Assembly (NCBI GenBank): GCA_003670925.1
Contig: QWQG01000073.1
Span: forward strand, 1 to 55,951
From: Planctomycetota bacterium
Lineage (GTDB): Bacteria > Planctomycetota > Planctomycetia > Planctomycetales > Planctomycetaceae
Reading direction: 5' to 3'
Length of the DNA: 55,951 nucleotides
In this document: one piece after another, positions 35,394-43,813 of the stretch
Layout of the letters: each line of letters opens with the position of its first letter
Numbering within the stretch: the first letter of the stretch is position 1
The notes under the pieces: model-generated
What the model saw: only the letters and a program-made list of their open reading frames with translations
What the model was told of the DNA's origin: nothing
Databases searched by the model: none
Program-made: the position numbers and the translations under genes

Positions 35394-37880
35394 GTGCGAA
35401 GTTTTTTTTACGTCCCGGTGATCTTGCTGCTGCATTCTCTATTCGTTGCTGAAACGTGGGTACGGGCGGATGAAGCGCGCGAAAATTTCGGAAACAACGT
35501 CTTTCCATTGCTTGCAGCAAAATGCATCTCCTGCCATGGTCCTGAAAAGCAGGAGGGAGGTTTGCGGCTAGACAGCGCGGCAATGGTTGCGCAAGGTGGT
35601 GAACGAGGTGCGGCGGTGGTCCCGGGAGATGTCGACCGCAGTCTGCTTGTAAAAGCCATTACGTTTCTTGACCCTGATTTGCAGATGCCTCCGAAACAGA
35701 AGTTGTCTGACGGCGAAATCAGCATCCTCACGGAGTGGGTCCGGTCCGATGCGGTATGGTTCGACTTAGCGGCAGAAACGGACCATCCCGCCGACGATGG
35801 GCGCGTCATCGGCGATGCATTCACGGACGAACGCAATCCTGTGCGGCGAATTTTTGGAGGCGCGCGACTGGACCTCTGGTCACTCCAAAAACCGGTCGCC
35901 GCCGCACGGCCGACGGAATTCGCACATCTGCATCCGATCGATTCGTTTGTGAGTGAGCGACTCCAGAATGTAGGTTTGGAATTATCTCCGGAGGCCGATC
36001 GCCGAACGCTGATTCGCCGCTTGACGCTCGATTTGACGGGCTTGCCGCCAACATCTGATGAGCTCGCGGCCTTTGTCGATGACCGCTCACCGGACGCGTA
36101 CGAGACGCTTGTCGATCGCTTACTTTCGTCGCCGCACTATGGTGAACGGCAGGCACGTCTTTGGCTGGACGTCGTGCGATACGCTGACACGAACGGTTAT
36201 GAACGCGATGAGTTCCGCCCGCGCGCATGGCAGTATCGCGACTACGTGATCCGGGCCTTCAACCAAGACAAGCCGTTCGACCAATTTATCCGCGAGCAAA
36301 TTGCTGGCGACGAGCTTGTCGCTGGCGTTCCGGAAAATTCAGCAGACGCCGACATGCTCTTGGCGACTGGTTTTCTGCGACTCGGCCAATGGGATAGCAC
36401 CGCCCCAATCTTTCAAGAAGAAGATCGCCTCCGTGCTGAAATGATGTCCGATCTGACCAATACGACGGCCGCCGCGTTTTTGGGGTTGACGATGTCGTGT
36501 TGTCAATGTCATGACCATAAGTACGATCCGCTGCTGCAAGCTGACCACTATCGCCTCCGCGCGTTCTTCGCTGGTGTCACGCCCCGCGATGATCTGCCGA
36601 TTTCACGCGCCGACGAACAAGCAGAAATCGACAGTCATAATGCCGAAGTCGATCGGCGAATCACCTCACTGAACTCGGAACTTGAATCTATCGATCGCCA
36701 CCAATCTGAAGCGGCGCAACGGGTTGAGGAACTGACGGCGAAGGTCTCAGAAGCCGAAGGTACGAAACGCTCGCCCGCAATGGCCATGGCTGCCACCGAT
36801 TCTGGTCCAACAGCACCCGCAACTCATGTGCTGTATCAGGGTGATGTTTCTTCGCCCCGTGAAGAAGTTGCGCCGGGATTTGTGTCACTTTTTACGCCCA
36901 GCCCGGCAGAAATCGATCCGCCTCGGGAGACCACCACCGGGCGTCGTCAGGCGTTAGCGAACTGGATCGCATCAGCGGAAAATCCATGGACGGCGCGCGT
37001 CATCGTGAATCGCATCTGGCAACAGCACTTTGGGACGGGACTGGTCGCGACGCCGAACGATTTCGGTTACAGCGGCGAGCGTCCTACACATCCTGAATTG
37101 CTCGACTGGCTGGCTGTGGAATTCATGCAACGTGGCTGGTCAATCAAAGACTTGCATCGATTGATTGTGACGTCAGACACTTGGCGGCAACGCAGTTTCA
37201 GCGAGTTTTCAGCGGTAGAACTCTCAATCCGCCACCAACTCTACGGCGTGCAGAGTGTCCGCAGGCTCGATGCGGAAACTCTGAGAGATAGTTTGCTGGC
37301 TGTGTCTGGATTATTAAAGTCGCATGAGGCAGGTAAGCCTGTCTGGCCTCCGATGGACGACGAACTGCTGCACGCTCAACCCGCTGTGCTTGAAGCCATT
37401 GAAGGAAAAGACGAGGGGCGGATGCAGGGCTGGTATCCGGATGCGCTTGAAGCGACAGACGTCCGGAGCGTGTTTCTTGTGCGCAAGCGATGTTTGCCAA
37501 TTCCATTTCTACAGGCATTTGACTTGCCTGAAACAATAGTCTCTTGCGCGCGACGTGATACGACTGTCGTCGCCCCGCAGGCATTGATGTTGCTCAACAG
37601 TCCAGATAGTATTCGCTACGCGGAGGCTCTGGCAGCCCGAGTTCAGGGTGAGCAAATCTTAGCATTGGACGACACGGCAAGTACCACAAGACTTGTGGAG
37701 ACGCTGTTCTCCACGGCATTAAATCGCATTTCAACGACTGCCGAACTTCAGTTGTCGATCGAGTTCTTGCAGCGGCATCAGGTCACACATCAGGACGCCG
37801 GAGTGGAGGCTGGTCGTCTCGCTCTAGTAGATCTCTGCCGAGCGATCTTAAATCTAAACGAGTTCGCGTACATCGATTAG
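35394..37880 (+). CDS. Planctomycete PSD1 cytochrome-like / DUF1549 / DUF1553 protein
   Basis: Exported multi-domain protein that planctomycetes pair with a DUF1501 gene; its chemistry is unknown. The start is set at GTG 35394, which gives a signal peptide (VRSFFYVPVILLLHSLFVAETW); a longer frame begins at TTG 35319. The PSD1 heme motif CISCHG comes right after the leader, within AAKCISCHGPEKQEGGLRLD. DUF1549 follows (HPIDSFVSERL, LTLDLTGLPPT, PHYGERQARLWLDVVRYADTNG), with a second CxxCH (CCQCHDHKYDP). A short coiled coil at about residues 420-465 links to DUF1553 (VIVNRIWQQHFG, APQALMLLNSP). The product has 828 residues. The DUF1501 gene begins 15 bases downstream. Confidence 0.9.
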   Translation: MRSFFYVPVILLLHSLFVAETWVRADEARENFGNNVFPLLAAKCISCHGPEKQEGGLRLDSAAMVAQGGERGAAVVPGDVDRSLLVKAITFLDPDLQMPPKQKLSDGEISILTEWVRSDAVWFDLAAETDHPADDGRVIGDAFTDERNPVRRIFGGARLDLWSLQKPVAAARPTEFAHLHPIDSFVSERLQNVGLELSPEADRRTLIRRLTLDLTGLPPTSDELAAFVDDRSPDAYETLVDRLLSSPHYGERQARLWLDVVRYADTNGYERDEFRPRAWQYRDYVIRAFNQDKPFDQFIREQIAGDELVAGVPENSADADMLLATGFLRLGQWDSTAPIFQEEDRLRAEMMSDLTNTTAAAFLGLTMSCCQCHDHKYDPLLQADHYRLRAFFAGVTPRDDLPISRADEQAEIDSHNAEVDRRITSLNSELESIDRHQSEAAQRVEELTAKVSEAEGTKRSPAMAMAATDSGPTAPATHVLYQGDVSSPREEVAPGFVSLFTPSPAEIDPPRETTTGRRQALANWIASAENPWTARVIVNRIWQQHFGTGLVATPNDFGYSGERPTHPELLDWLAVEFMQRGWSIKDLHRLIVTSDTWRQRSFSEFSAVELSIRHQLYGVQSVRRLDAETLRDSLLAVSGLLKSHEAGKPVWPPMDDELLHAQPAVLEAIEGKDEGRMQGWYPDALEATDVRSVFLVRKRCLPIPFLQAFDLPETIVSCARRDTTVVAPQALMLLNSPDSIRYAEALAARVQGEQILALDDTASTTRLVETLFSTALNRISTTAELQLSIEFLQRHQVTHQDAGVEAGRLALVDLCRAILNLNEFAYID

Positions 37881-37894
37881 CAAATCTCTGAACT

Positions 37895-39355
37895 ATGACA
37901 CCAGACTCCAACATGACCCCCGAACTGCGGCGCACATTTCTGACACAGACCGGCGCTGGTTTCGCCAGCGTCGCTCTGACCGCTCTCGTGGCAGATTCAC
38001 TGCGGGCTGAATCAAAAAAACCGGAGACAATGGATCCGTTGCAGCCATTAGCCGAACGTGTTTCACATTTTGCACCGAAGGCAAATCGCGTCATTTTTCT
38101 GTTTCAATACGGCGGCCCCGCAACTTTTGATCTCCTAGACTATAAGCCGGACTTGATCAGACTTCACGGCCAACCTGTGCCCGCATCTCTGCGCACGAAT
38201 CCAGACAAAGTTGGCGGCGTCTTCGAGCACTGCAAGGACGAACTGATGGCAGGGCCGTGGAGGTGGTCGCGGTACGGCCAAAGTGGACAGTGGGTGTCTG
38301 AATTACTTCCGCACACAGCACAGCACATCGATGAACTTTGCCAAGTCCGGTCGATGTACAGTGACAGCTCGAATCACGCACCGGCGACTTATCTGATGAA
38401 TACCGGGGCGATCCTGGGTGGCAAGCCGAGTCTGGGTTCATGGGTCACGTATGGACTGGGTTCGCTTAATCAGAATTTGCCGGGATTTGTGTTGCTCTAC
38501 AAAGTGGGTGGCCTTGGAGGTTCAGCCAACTGGAGCAATGCATTTCTGCCCGCCGCCTTTCAGGGGACGCAATTCCGGCATGAAGGTTCCCCCGTGCTCA
38601 ACCTGCAACCACCGCAGGAACTTGCCGGCGTCCAACGCTCGACGCTAGATTTTGCCCAAGCACTAAACCGAAAACATGCTGCGAAGCGTCCGGGTGTGCT
38701 CGATCTTGAGGGACGGATTGCGTCGTATGAACTCGCATACCGCATGCAGTCAGAAGCATTAGATATCGGCGAACTGTCGCTGGAGACAAAGGAGACGCAA
38801 GATGCCTATGGGCTGCACGATGACAACAAGGACAAAGCGTCTTTCGGGCGGATGTGCCTGTTGTCACGACGCCTTGTAGAAAAGGGAGTGCGATTCGTGC
38901 AACTTTACAACGCCGTCGACAAACTGGGCTGGGACGGCCACGACAACAACACGGACTACAATACCCGCAACGCTGCCCAGACTGACCAACCCATCGCGGC
39001 TCTCCTAGCTGATTTGAAACAGCGTGGAATGCTGGACACCACCCTCGTGATCTGGGCCGGAGAATTCGGGCGCACGCCGATGATGCAGGGCAACGGTGGT
39101 CGAAACCATAACCCTTACGGATTCACGATCTGGCTGGCTGGCGGTGGCGTCAAACCAGGGTCCGTGATTGGCGCGACCGATGAAATTGGCCTACGTGCGG
39201 TCGAACAAGTACAGCCTGTGAAAAATCTGCACGCCACGATTCTCACTGCGCTGGGACTGAATCCTGATGAGTTGTTCTCAGAGCATAACGGCCGGCAGGA
39301 ACGATTAACGGGCGTCGCAAAAAGCTGGGAAACGATCCCCGGGGTATTTGGATAA
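37895..39355 (+). CDS. DUF1501 protein paired with the PSD1 protein
   Basis: Third DUF1501 product. The leader LRRTFLTQTGAGFASVALTALV is Tat-like, with ATG at 37895 or 37913. Signatures are NRVIFLFQYGGPATFDLLDYKPDL, GVRFVQLYNAVDKLGWDGHD, LVIWAGEFGRTPMMQGNGGRNHNPYGFTIWLAGGGVKPG and a closing LNPDELFSEHNGRQERLTG. Length is 486 residues. The 14-base gap from the PSD1 gene indicates one transcript, and the conserved pairing suggests the two act together in the periplasm. It converges with the ABC permease gene. Confidence 0.92.
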   Translation: MTPDSNMTPELRRTFLTQTGAGFASVALTALVADSLRAESKKPETMDPLQPLAERVSHFAPKANRVIFLFQYGGPATFDLLDYKPDLIRLHGQPVPASLRTNPDKVGGVFEHCKDELMAGPWRWSRYGQSGQWVSELLPHTAQHIDELCQVRSMYSDSSNHAPATYLMNTGAILGGKPSLGSWVTYGLGSLNQNLPGFVLLYKVGGLGGSANWSNAFLPAAFQGTQFRHEGSPVLNLQPPQELAGVQRSTLDFAQALNRKHAAKRPGVLDLEGRIASYELAYRMQSEALDIGELSLETKETQDAYGLHDDNKDKASFGRMCLLSRRLVEKGVRFVQLYNAVDKLGWDGHDNNTDYNTRNAAQTDQPIAALLADLKQRGMLDTTLVIWAGEFGRTPMMQGNGGRNHNPYGFTIWLAGGGVKPGSVIGATDEIGLRAVEQVQPVKNLHATILTALGLNPDELFSEHNGRQERLTGVAKSWETIPGVFG

Positions 39356-39371
39356 CAACGCGAAGGGGTTG

Positions 39372-40715
39372 CTATTCGTGGCGCAAGGCTTCGATGGGGT
39401 CCATACTGGCCGCCGCGCGAGCGGGATAGAGGCCAAAGATGACTCCAATCCCGACGGAGATCCCGAACGCCAAGGGCAGGCTGCTCCAGACGATCTGTGG
39501 TTTCAGACTCAGGAACATCGTGCCGACTTCGGACGTCGCCTGACCGCCCTCTAACATAAATTCTTGAGCCAGCCACTTAATGCCCTCAAAGGCCACTGGA
39601 GTCAGCAATCCTAGGACAACGCCGATAAGGCCACCGCTTCCGGCCAAGACCATGGTCTCGGTGAGGAACTGCGCCGTGATATCGCTCTGCTTCGCTCCAA
39701 GTGCCCGGCGAATGCCGATTTCACGAGTGCGTTCTGTCACGGTCGCGAGCATGATGTTCATGATGCCGATGCCCCCCACCATCAGACTGATGGCTGCAAT
39801 CGATCCAAGTACGACGTTGAAAATGACCTTGATCTGCTCGGCTTGTTTGAGCAATTCCTGAGGCACAACCACGCTGTATTGGTTCGCGTCCTTGTGATTC
39901 TTGGCAAGGCTCTCGCGAATGACTGCGGCTGTAGGCACCACCTGATCCTTATCGCTGATCCGGAGCGTGATCTGATTTAACTGAACTTCTTCAGCGCTGA
40001 ATGAGCCGGTGCGGCGATCAACGTCGAGATCACCCATCCGCACACGCATGGTTTCGAGCGGAATATAAATGTCATTGTTGTAGTCCTGCCCGGACATACT
40101 GCCACCAATCGCAGCACTGGCTTCTCGTGCTTCCGTGACCCCGACAATCATGTAGCGTCGATCCGCAATTTTGACTGTTTTTCCGAGCGGATCTTCGTAC
40201 TGAAACAACGCTTGCGCCGAACCCGCGCCAAGCACTGCGATATTATCTTTGGTGCGGCGGTCTTCGTCAGTAATGAATCGCCCCTGAGCCATATTCAAAT
40301 GATTGACGTCGCGATAGTCCGGAGTACAGCCGACGATCCGGCAATTCAACTCGCGATGCAGATAACGGCAAGGCTTAGTCAATTCTCGAATCGGAATTGC
40401 CTGCTCCACAGTCGGAATTGTGCGAGACAGCAGATCGTAGTCAGCACGCAAGAGGCCATAACGCAGCACAAAAGATCCTGGTGCCTGACTGCCGGCGGTT
40501 TCACGCGGCGGTTTCACGCTGCGGACGATGATGTTCGTGGCTCCAAGTTTCAGCACCTGCTCCTGAGCCTGCTGGCTGGCCCCCTCACCGATTGCGAGCA
40601 TCGCGATGACCGAGAAAACCCCAAACACGATTCCGAGCATCGTGAGACCCGACCGCAGCTTGTGCAGCATCAGGCTTTTCAATGCCAGTTCGATGGTGCG
40701 GAGAAGATTCATCAT
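39372..40715 (-). CDS. MacB-like ABC transporter permease
   Basis: Inner-membrane permease of a type VII (MacB/LolE-like) ABC system, which works as a mechanotransmitter rather than a classical pump. The opening [36 protein letters not shown] holds the first membrane helix; a large periplasmic domain (residues about 45-290) follows, then three helices ([63 protein letters not shown]). The ending [16 protein letters not shown] is the family's. At 447 residues it is complete. It is the last gene of the efflux operon, after the ATPase gene with a 102-base gap. Confidence 0.93.
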   Translation of the reverse strand: MMNLLRTIELALKSLMLHKLRSGLTMLGIVFGVFSVIAMLAIGEGASQQAQEQVLKLGATNIIVRSVKPPRETAGSQAPGSFVLRYGLLRADYDLLSRTIPTVEQAIPIRELTKPCRYLHRELNCRIVGCTPDYRDVNHLNMAQGRFITDEDRRTKDNIAVLGAGSAQALFQYEDPLGKTVKIADRRYMIVGVTEAREASAAIGGSMSGQDYNNDIYIPLETMRVRMGDLDVDRRTGSFSAEEVQLNQITLRISDKDQVVPTAAVIRESLAKNHKDANQYSVVVPQELLKQAEQIKVIFNVVLGSIAAISLMVGGIGIMNIMLATVTERTREIGIRRALGAKQSDITAQFLTETMVLAGSGGLIGVVLGLLTPVAFEGIKWLAQEFMLEGGQATSEVGTMFLSLKPQIVWSSLPLAFGISVGIGVIFGLYPARAAASMDPIEALRHE

Positions 40716-40817
40716 GGGACGAGTTTTACTTTGCAGAGATGCATGCTCAAGCGGTCAGTGTCTCTTGATCAAATTGAATTTTGAAATCGCCGGTGACGGA
40801 GCTGTCGAGTTACAGAC

Positions 40818-41516
40818 TTACCCTGGAAAAATTCCTTCACCGGCAACAACACCGTCACGCATAAAGATTCGCCGCTTGGCCAGTTTGGCGACATTTGGTT
40901 CGTGCGTCACCATAATAATGGTGCGGCCTTCGCGATTGAGGTTCAGCAACATCTCCATGATCTCATGTTCGGTCTTCGAGTCCAGATTTCCGGTTGGCTC
41001 GTCAGCCAAAATGATTTCAGGGTTATTCACCAGCGCACGTGCAATCGCGACACGCTGCTGCTGACCTCCGGACAACTGAAAAGGGCGATGATCCATGCGA
41101 TCACCAAGACCGACCATTTCAGCGAGATGTTCAATCCACTTTTTTTCTTTGGTTCCGATCGAAGGATATCTAGCCCGATAGTGCAGCGGAACTTCGATGT
41201 TCTCCAGCACAGTATACTGTGGAATCAGATTGTATGACTGAAAAATAAAGCCGATCATCTCGTTTCGGATCGACGACAATTGATCGTCGGAAAGGACAGA
41301 CACGTCCTTTCCGCCGATAATGTATTTCCCGTATGTCGGACGATCGAGAGCTCCCAACAAATTTAAGAGCGTACTTTTTCCACTCCCCGACGACCCCATG
41401 ATAGCCACGAAATCTCCTTTCGGGAAATCAATCGTGACGCCACGCAAAGCCTCAACGGTCACAGTTCCCAGCAGGAAGTGTTTCTTCAGATCTAGGACTT
41501 GAGCAGCCAGTTCCAT
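40818..41516 (-). CDS. MacB/LolD-like ABC transporter ATPase
   Basis: Cytoplasmic ATPase that drives the MacB-like permease. Walker A is GSSGSGKST near residues 41-49, the signature is LSGGQQQR, Walker B is IILADEP, followed by TGNLDSKT and the H-loop VTHEP. At 232 residues it is a stand-alone ATPase, whereas in E. coli MacB it is fused to the permease. The ATG is at 41516. It lies 177 bases downstream of the adaptor gene, a gap containing a degraded palindrome. Confidence 0.96.
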   Translation of the reverse strand: MELAAQVLDLKKHFLLGTVTVEALRGVTIDFPKGDFVAIMGSSGSGKSTLLNLLGALDRPTYGKYIIGGKDVSVLSDDQLSSIRNEMIGFIFQSYNLIPQYTVLENIEVPLHYRARYPSIGTKEKKWIEHLAEMVGLGDRMDHRPFQLSGGQQQRVAIARALVNNPEIILADEPTGNLDSKTEHEIMEMLLNLNREGRTIIMVTHEPNVAKLAKRRIFMRDGVVAGEGIFPG

Positions 41517-41601
41517 TTGAAATTTTCTACGATGCGATGCCTTTTAGAGTGCGGCGACTTGTCGCCGCTTTTATCTTGCAGCGTCTCGGGCGTTCAACAC
41601 G

Positions 41602-41665
41602 GTAGCTGAATTCGCAAGAATTCAGCCCTCTTGCTTGAACAACTGAAATCTTGCAAATCAGCGAC
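41602..41665. repeat. Dispersed palindrome, degraded copy 2
   Basis: Bases 41602-41625 match the left arm at 33795-33818 at 23 of 24 positions, and 41643-41665 is a degenerate right arm. The left arm is itself self-complementary (CTGAATTC-GCAA-GAATTCAG). It sits inside the efflux operon between the adaptor and the ATPase genes and could fold in the mRNA there. Confidence 0.7.
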
Positions 41666-41693
41666 AACCTTGATCAATCTCGCTGCCGCTCGC

Positions 41694-43796
41694 CTAAGGA
41701 CCTTTGCCCTTGCCCTGACCACGCTGCTGAAATGCTTCCTGCATTTCTTCCAGTGTGATCTTTCCGTCGCCGTTCTTGTCACTGCGATCAAAGTATTCAG
41801 GGCGCGGATGTTCTTCCTTTGTGACGCCGCCGTCCTTGTTTTTGTCCATGCTCTCGAACATTGTTTTTGGATCCGGCATTCCGCCTGGAGGACCACCACC
41901 ACCCGGAGGACCACCGCCACTGGGAGGACCACCACCACCGGGAGGACCACCACCACCGGGAGGACGACCGCCACCTGGAGGACCACCGCCACCTGGAGGA
42001 CCACCACCACCACCGGGCTTTTGTCCCGGGGTGTCATGCTTTTCGCGATTTGCTTCGACTTCAGCAGACAGTTTGGCTTCAAGCCCACTCAGTTCTTTCG
42101 AAAAGTGCGTGCGAGGATTCATAATGACAAACTCACCCTCAGCCACGCCATCCAGAATTTCCATGTATTCGTCATTCGTATCACCGATCGTCAGTTCTCG
42201 GCGTTCCGTTTCGCTACCAATGGCGACGTACGTAAAGTAATGCCCGGACGTTGAGATGACCGCCTGAATTGGGATCTGCAGGACCGGCTCTTTACGATCC
42301 TCAACGATGATCCGGCATTCTGCGTTCATGCCTGGTTTGAGCATCCGCACGCGTGCCATGTCATCTTTAATCTCAATCGCCGTTTCGTATTCTTTAAGAT
42401 CGGTATTGGGCCAGCTGCCCGGCGTGGGCACCGAGGCCACGGTTGCCAGCATGCCGCGATAAGGTTGCCCGGGGAGAGCATCGATTTCGATCTCTACGGG
42501 TTGTCCCACCACGATGCGGCTGATTTTTGATTCGTGAATACGGGCATCGATCTTCATATTTTCGACGTCCGGAAGATTGATAATAGCCTGTCGTTCCCGC
42601 ACGGAGGCTCCTTCTTCGATGACGACGGGCTCACTGCCGCGTGAGCTGCCCTGTGAAGCATACACCACTTCGCCCGCCTGCGGTGCCACGAGGCGGCAAG
42701 CCAGAATCTGCCGCTTAAACATATCCCACTTATCCATCTCGACACTGGAAGTCAGTTGAGCTGCCACCAGTTCTGCTCGTAACTCAGTCATGATGGCTTC
42801 GCCTTCTTTTCCCGCCCGAATAGTTTCCTGTTTGGAATCGTCGGCGGCCTGTGTCAACTCGATCATCTTCCGCTCGCGCATGAAATCTTGCAGCACCTTG
42901 AGCTTGCCCTTATTCACGCCCAAAACAATGAGTGAATTTGTGACTTTCAGCCGCTCAGTTTCCAATTCATTGACATTGCTGTAACCAAGCCGCGCCTGAC
43001 TACGGATTTTGTCGTATTTTTCCATGTTCATCGACAACTCTTCTTCGGTCTTCTTCAGATCACCTTGAATCGTAGCGACTTCCTGATCGTATTCTCCGCC
43101 CGGTGCCTTGTATTTGATTAAGTCTAAGTCGGCGAGTTTTTCAAGGGATTTCGCTGTTCCCACGGCACTCGAATTTGTCGTCTCTTGGATCTCGATATCG
43201 ATGGCCGATTTTTCCTCCAACGCTTTCGCTTTCGTGACTTTAATCTGCTGCTCTTTTTCCTTTTCCACAAGGGTTGAGGAATCCAGTTCGCAGACGACAT
43301 CGCCCGAGATAAAGTCCTGACGCCGAACCACCTGTCCATCCGTCACAAGAATTTCTGAAAACTCACCGAGCGTGATTTCATAAATTTTTTCCTTGCCGTC
43401 TTCCCCACGCAACTTGATGGTCTTAGCGGATTCCGATGCCGCATCCATGAACTCCACGACGCCCTCGAATTCGGCCACGTTGGGGGCATTGACGCGACTG
43501 CCTTCCGGCACGAGCATAATAATGGTCGTGCTGCCCTCCACGCGGTTACTCAGGACAGAATTCTTCATGCTGTCCACCGTGCCGTTTTCGGTGATCATGA
43601 TTCTGAAGGGCGATTTTTCGGCCTTCTTCAGAATATACTGCGAGTTCAGCGTCGGCTTGTTCATACCCATCGCAGACATTAACTTGTTGCGAGAATATGG
43701 CACCAGATAAGCCGTGACTGCAGCGCCTATTGTTAGCAGTAACAGGACAATAATCGGGGACTTGCCCGAACGAGTTCGCGGGAATGAGCGGAGCAT
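41694..43796 (-). CDS. HlyD/MacA-type periplasmic adaptor with Gly-Pro tether and two C-terminal EF-hands
   Basis: Membrane-fusion protein expected to bridge the permease and the outer-membrane protein. An N-terminal anchor (SPIIVLLLLTIGAAVTAYLV) precedes a split lipoyl/barrel region and a long alpha-helical hairpin (about residues 175-365), then barrel and membrane-proximal domains (GMNAECRIIVEDRKEPVLQIPIQAV, GVAEGEFVIMNP). Unusually, residues 594-639 are a tandem (PPGGGG)n tether, and the last 60 residues hold two canonical EF-hand loops, DKNKDGGVTKEE at 651-662 and DKNGDGKITLEE at 673-684, ending in a short basic tail. MacA relatives of about 370-450 residues lack these additions. The ATG has AGG just upstream. 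It begins 17 bases after the TolC-like stop. Confidence 0.92.
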   Translation of the reverse strand: MLRSFPRTRSGKSPIIVLLLLTIGAAVTAYLVPYSRNKLMSAMGMNKPTLNSQYILKKAEKSPFRIMITENGTVDSMKNSVLSNRVEGSTTIIMLVPEGSRVNAPNVAEFEGVVEFMDAASESAKTIKLRGEDGKEKIYEITLGEFSEILVTDGQVVRRQDFISGDVVCELDSSTLVEKEKEQQIKVTKAKALEEKSAIDIEIQETTNSSAVGTAKSLEKLADLDLIKYKAPGGEYDQEVATIQGDLKKTEEELSMNMEKYDKIRSQARLGYSNVNELETERLKVTNSLIVLGVNKGKLKVLQDFMRERKMIELTQAADDSKQETIRAGKEGEAIMTELRAELVAAQLTSSVEMDKWDMFKRQILACRLVAPQAGEVVYASQGSSRGSEPVVIEEGASVRERQAIINLPDVENMKIDARIHESKISRIVVGQPVEIEIDALPGQPYRGMLATVASVPTPGSWPNTDLKEYETAIEIKDDMARVRMLKPGMNAECRIIVEDRKEPVLQIPIQAVISTSGHYFTYVAIGSETERRELTIGDTNDEYMEILDGVAEGEFVIMNPRTHFSKELSGLEAKLSAEVEANREKHDTPGQKPGGGGGPPGGGGPPGGGRPPGGGGPPGGGGPPSGGGPPGGGGPPGGMPDPKTMFESMDKNKDGGVTKEEHPRPEYFDRSDKNGDGKITLEEMQEAFQQRGQGKGKGP
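41880..42017 (-). repeat. 18-base-period tandem repeat encoding the (PPGGGG)n tether
   Basis: About seven and a half in-frame units encode the Pro-Gly hexapeptide at adaptor residues 594-639, with two conservative variants (PPGGGR, PPSGGG). Synonymous differences between units show it is not a recent expansion or an assembly artefact. Period and repeat make it prone to length change. Confidence 0.85.
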
Positions 43797-43813
43797 CCTC
43801 AGAGACCTTACTT

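Noticed and set aside
41880-42017. CRISPR-like periodicity
   Set aside because: The period is 18 bases without distinct spacers and lies in frame inside a coding gene; it is a protein-level tandem repeat.
41631-42254. Plus-strand open frames across the adaptor's tether, His/Thr-rich
   Set aside because: Their repeats are the antisense of the (PPGGGG)n array; low-complexity artefact.
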